Assembly: GCA_902725215.1 (NCBI GenBank)
Contig: CACUVI010000001.1
Location: 186,001-250,000, forward strand
Length of the DNA: 64,000 bases
Direction: 5' to 3'
From: Rhodospirillaceae bacterium LM-1
GTDB taxonomy: Bacteria; Pseudomonadota; Alphaproteobacteria; Rhodospirillales; WMHbin7
Shown: positions 62,646 to 64,000 of the stretch, piece by piece
How the letters are laid out: each line of letters starts with the position of its first letter
Position numbering within the stretch: position 1 is the first letter of the stretch
Notes under the pieces: model-generated
What the model was told of the DNA's origin: nothing
The model's database searches: none
The model's input: only the letters and a program-made list of their open reading frames with translations
Translations under genes and position numbers: made by a program

Positions 62646-63062
62646 CTAGCTCCGGCCCGGATAGCGGGCAAGATGACGCTTCAGGCGCTCGTCCAGGGTT
62701 TTGGCGGAAAGGGGTTTGCTGATCACGTCATTGACGCCAGCCTTGAGCGCCGTTTGAATGTTCTCGGGCGTCGCGTTGCCGGTAACCAACAGGCACATCA
62801 TGTTCTTGTTCTTGATGTCGGGATCGTTCTTGTACATCTGCACGAACCACAGGCCGTTGATCGGCTCCATGCTGATGTCGACCAAAGCCACATCGACCAC
62901 GGAATTGTGCAGAATCTGAATGGCGTCGGCGCCGTTGGCGGCCTCGAGGATGCTGCCAACCCCCAGCGAGTTCAAAAAGGAACGCATCAGCCAACGGAAA
63001 TGCGCATTGTCGTCGGCGACGAGCATGGTATAGCTGCTTAGATTAATCGGTCCACCATTCAT
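62646..63062 (-). CDS. Single-domain response regulator (CheY-like)
   Basis: A 138-residue receiver: MLVADDNAHFRWLMRSFLNS, phospho-Asp in ALVDISMEPINGLWFVQMYK, switch Thr in LLVTGNA, and Lys in VISKPLSAK. The phospho-loop has SMEP instead of the usual MxMP. First gene of the minus-strand signalling cluster, 16 bases upstream of the hybrid kinase, so it is probably its partner. Confidence 0.88.
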   Translation of the reverse strand: MNGGPINLSSYTMLVADDNAHFRWLMRSFLNSLGVGSILEAANGADAIQILHNSVVDVALVDISMEPINGLWFVQMYKNDPDIKNKNMMCLLVTGNATPENIQTALKAGVNDVISKPLSAKTLDERLKRHLARYPGRS

Positions 63063-63181
63063 GGTCTTCGCCCTGTATCCTTCTTGGGTTGATTAAAGCC
63101 AACTTTGCATGCCGCCACAGTCTTAGCACCCGATTTTCACTGAAACTATCATTTAATGCCCGATAAATTCCAGAGGGTTTG

Positions 63182-64000
63182 ATGACGGATATTCTCACGG
63201 CTTGGATTGCCTCCAGTTTCTCAGAAGCCGTTCAAGCCTTCAACCGAGGGGAACATGATCTGGCGCAGAAACAGGCGCGAGCTTTGCTTGCCGCCAGCCC
63301 CAACCACGATGGGGCCATGCATCTTCTGGGCTTATGCGCGCTGAGACAGGGCCGAAACGACGAAGCGGTGGCCTGGCTTGGAGAGGCTGTCTTGCGCAAT
63401 CCGGCCGACGGTGATCGCTTGGCCGCCTTCGGCATGGCGCAGAAGGCGGCGGGCAATGTTGCAGGCGCCCTGCAATCGCTTGAACAGGCTGCCAGCTTGC
63501 TGCCGCACAATGCCCAGATACGGATCAATCAGGCCAATCTGCTGCAAGACCAGGGCGATTTTGACAAAGCGCTGGACCTTTATCGCCAAGCGGCAAGGAT
63601 TGATCCGAACAATGCCCTGTTGCGCTACAATTTGGGCCTTAGCTTGCTGACGCTGGGACAATTCGAGGAGGGCTGGGCCGAGGCGGAATGGCGCTGGAAG
63701 GCGGCGTGCCTTGATCTGGAACGGGTCGATTTCAACGCGCCCGCCTGGAAGGGCGAAGAACTGCAAGGCAAGACGCTGCTTCTGTGGACCGAGCAGGGTT
63801 TGGGTGACACGATCATGTTCTGCCGCTATGTGCCGATCCTGGCTGAGCGGGGCGTGCGGGTCCTTCTGCAGGCGCCAAAATCCCTGCATCCGCTTTTGTC
63901 CAGCCTGCAAGGTCTGGCTGGATTGTTTGCGGAAGGCGATCCCCTGCCCCCCTTCGATGCGCAGGCGCCATTGCTGGCCGTACCGGGGCGCATGGGGACC
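63182..64000 (+). CDS. TPR protein with glycosyltransferase-9-like domain (partial, 3' end outside window)
   Basis: 273 codons are visible without a stop. ATG 63182 opens MTDILTAWIASSFSEAVQAF, followed by three to four tetratricopeptide repeats (about 14-165; AMHLLGLCALRQGRNDEAVA, IRINQANLLQDQGDFDKAL, LRYNLGLSLLTLGQFEEGWA). Then comes a domain with WTEQGLGDTIMFCRYVPILA and VRVLLQAPKSLHPLL, as in the TPR-plus-GT9-like proteins frequent in magnetospirilla. Function may be protein or surface glycosylation; not proven. Divergent from the signalling cluster. Confidence 0.8.
   Translation, partial: MTDILTAWIASSFSEAVQAFNRGEHDLAQKQARALLAASPNHDGAMHLLGLCALRQGRNDEAVAWLGEAVLRNPADGDRLAAFGMAQKAAGNVAGALQSLEQAASLLPHNAQIRINQANLLQDQGDFDKALDLYRQAARIDPNNALLRYNLGLSLLTLGQFEEGWAEAEWRWKAACLDLERVDFNAPAWKGEELQGKTLLLWTEQGLGDTIMFCRYVPILAERGVRVLLQAPKSLHPLLSSLQGLAGLFAEGDPLPPFDAQAPLLAVPGRMGT

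Overview
The window reads as the chromosome of a moderately GC-rich alphaproteobacterium of the Rhodospirillales type (a Magnetospirillum/Rhodospirillum relative). That is an inference from gene content and order: a tmk/holB-metG-tatD-metallo-hydrolase neighbourhood, adjacent ppk-ppx, a small ribbon-helix-helix protein, TPR plus glycosyltransferase-9-like proteins, and many PAS kinases. Coding density is high. Many genes overlap by 1-14 bases, so several long operons are likely.

Layout. 1-3237 (-): membrane arm of a group 4 [NiFe] hydrogenase / hydrogenase-4 (hyfB, hyfC, hyfE cut by the left edge). 3429-13653: exported MsrA, a glutathione S-transferase, an M17 aminopeptidase, a MarR regulator, a SixA-type phosphatase, polyphosphate kinase and exopolyphosphatase, and a large Pat-type protein acetyltransferase. 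14039-18641: FadL-like porin with a strong terminator, a CheY-like protein, an alanine/serine-glyoxylate aminotransferase, a glycosyltransferase and a small exported protein. 18647-22565: two divergent redox-flavoured groups (DsrE-like, DUF3365 haem protein and RHH regulator on -; RnfD-like and DUF2330 on +).

22566-28034 is a genomic island next to a tRNA-Ser(UGA). It holds an IS481-type remnant, a small Cys-rich protein, a TumE/HTH toxin-antitoxin pair, a mobilisation-like fragment, a strikingly AT-rich three-gene cassette (protein kinase, unknown 396-residue protein, winged-helix/nuclease-like protein) and a tyrosine integrase. The AT-rich cassette is the best candidate for an undescribed, possibly defensive, system.

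28371-41475 returns to core genome: a Nudix hydrolase with a Lys-rich tail, a PhoU-like DUF47 protein and a Pit phosphate carrier; cell-envelope enzymes (YdcF, MltB-like, RlpA, DacA-like); then tmk, mlaA, an exported hydrolase, holB, metG, tatD and a metallo-beta-lactamase protein. 41515-43466 holds two orphan genes in AT-richer DNA. 43467-50838: pyruvate carboxylase, malonyl-CoA decarboxylase, malonyl-CoA synthetase and an SLAC1/TehA-type anion carrier, behind a region of TTTGC/GCAAA-type palindromes. 50969-54459: nadA-nadC-nadB for de novo NAD synthesis. 54443-63062 (-): a dense signalling cluster (receiver plus degenerate HD-GYP, HDOD, receiver, PAS kinase, hybrid kinase with Hpt, receiver). 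63182-64000: start of a TPR/glycosyltransferase-like protein cut by the right edge.

Functional themes: polyphosphate and phosphate handling (ppk, ppx, sixA-like, Nudix-DUF47-pit), malonyl-CoA and oxaloacetate metabolism (pyc, mcd, matB), envelope maintenance, and multi-step phospho-signalling. All calls rest on reading the translated sequences. No database search was run.
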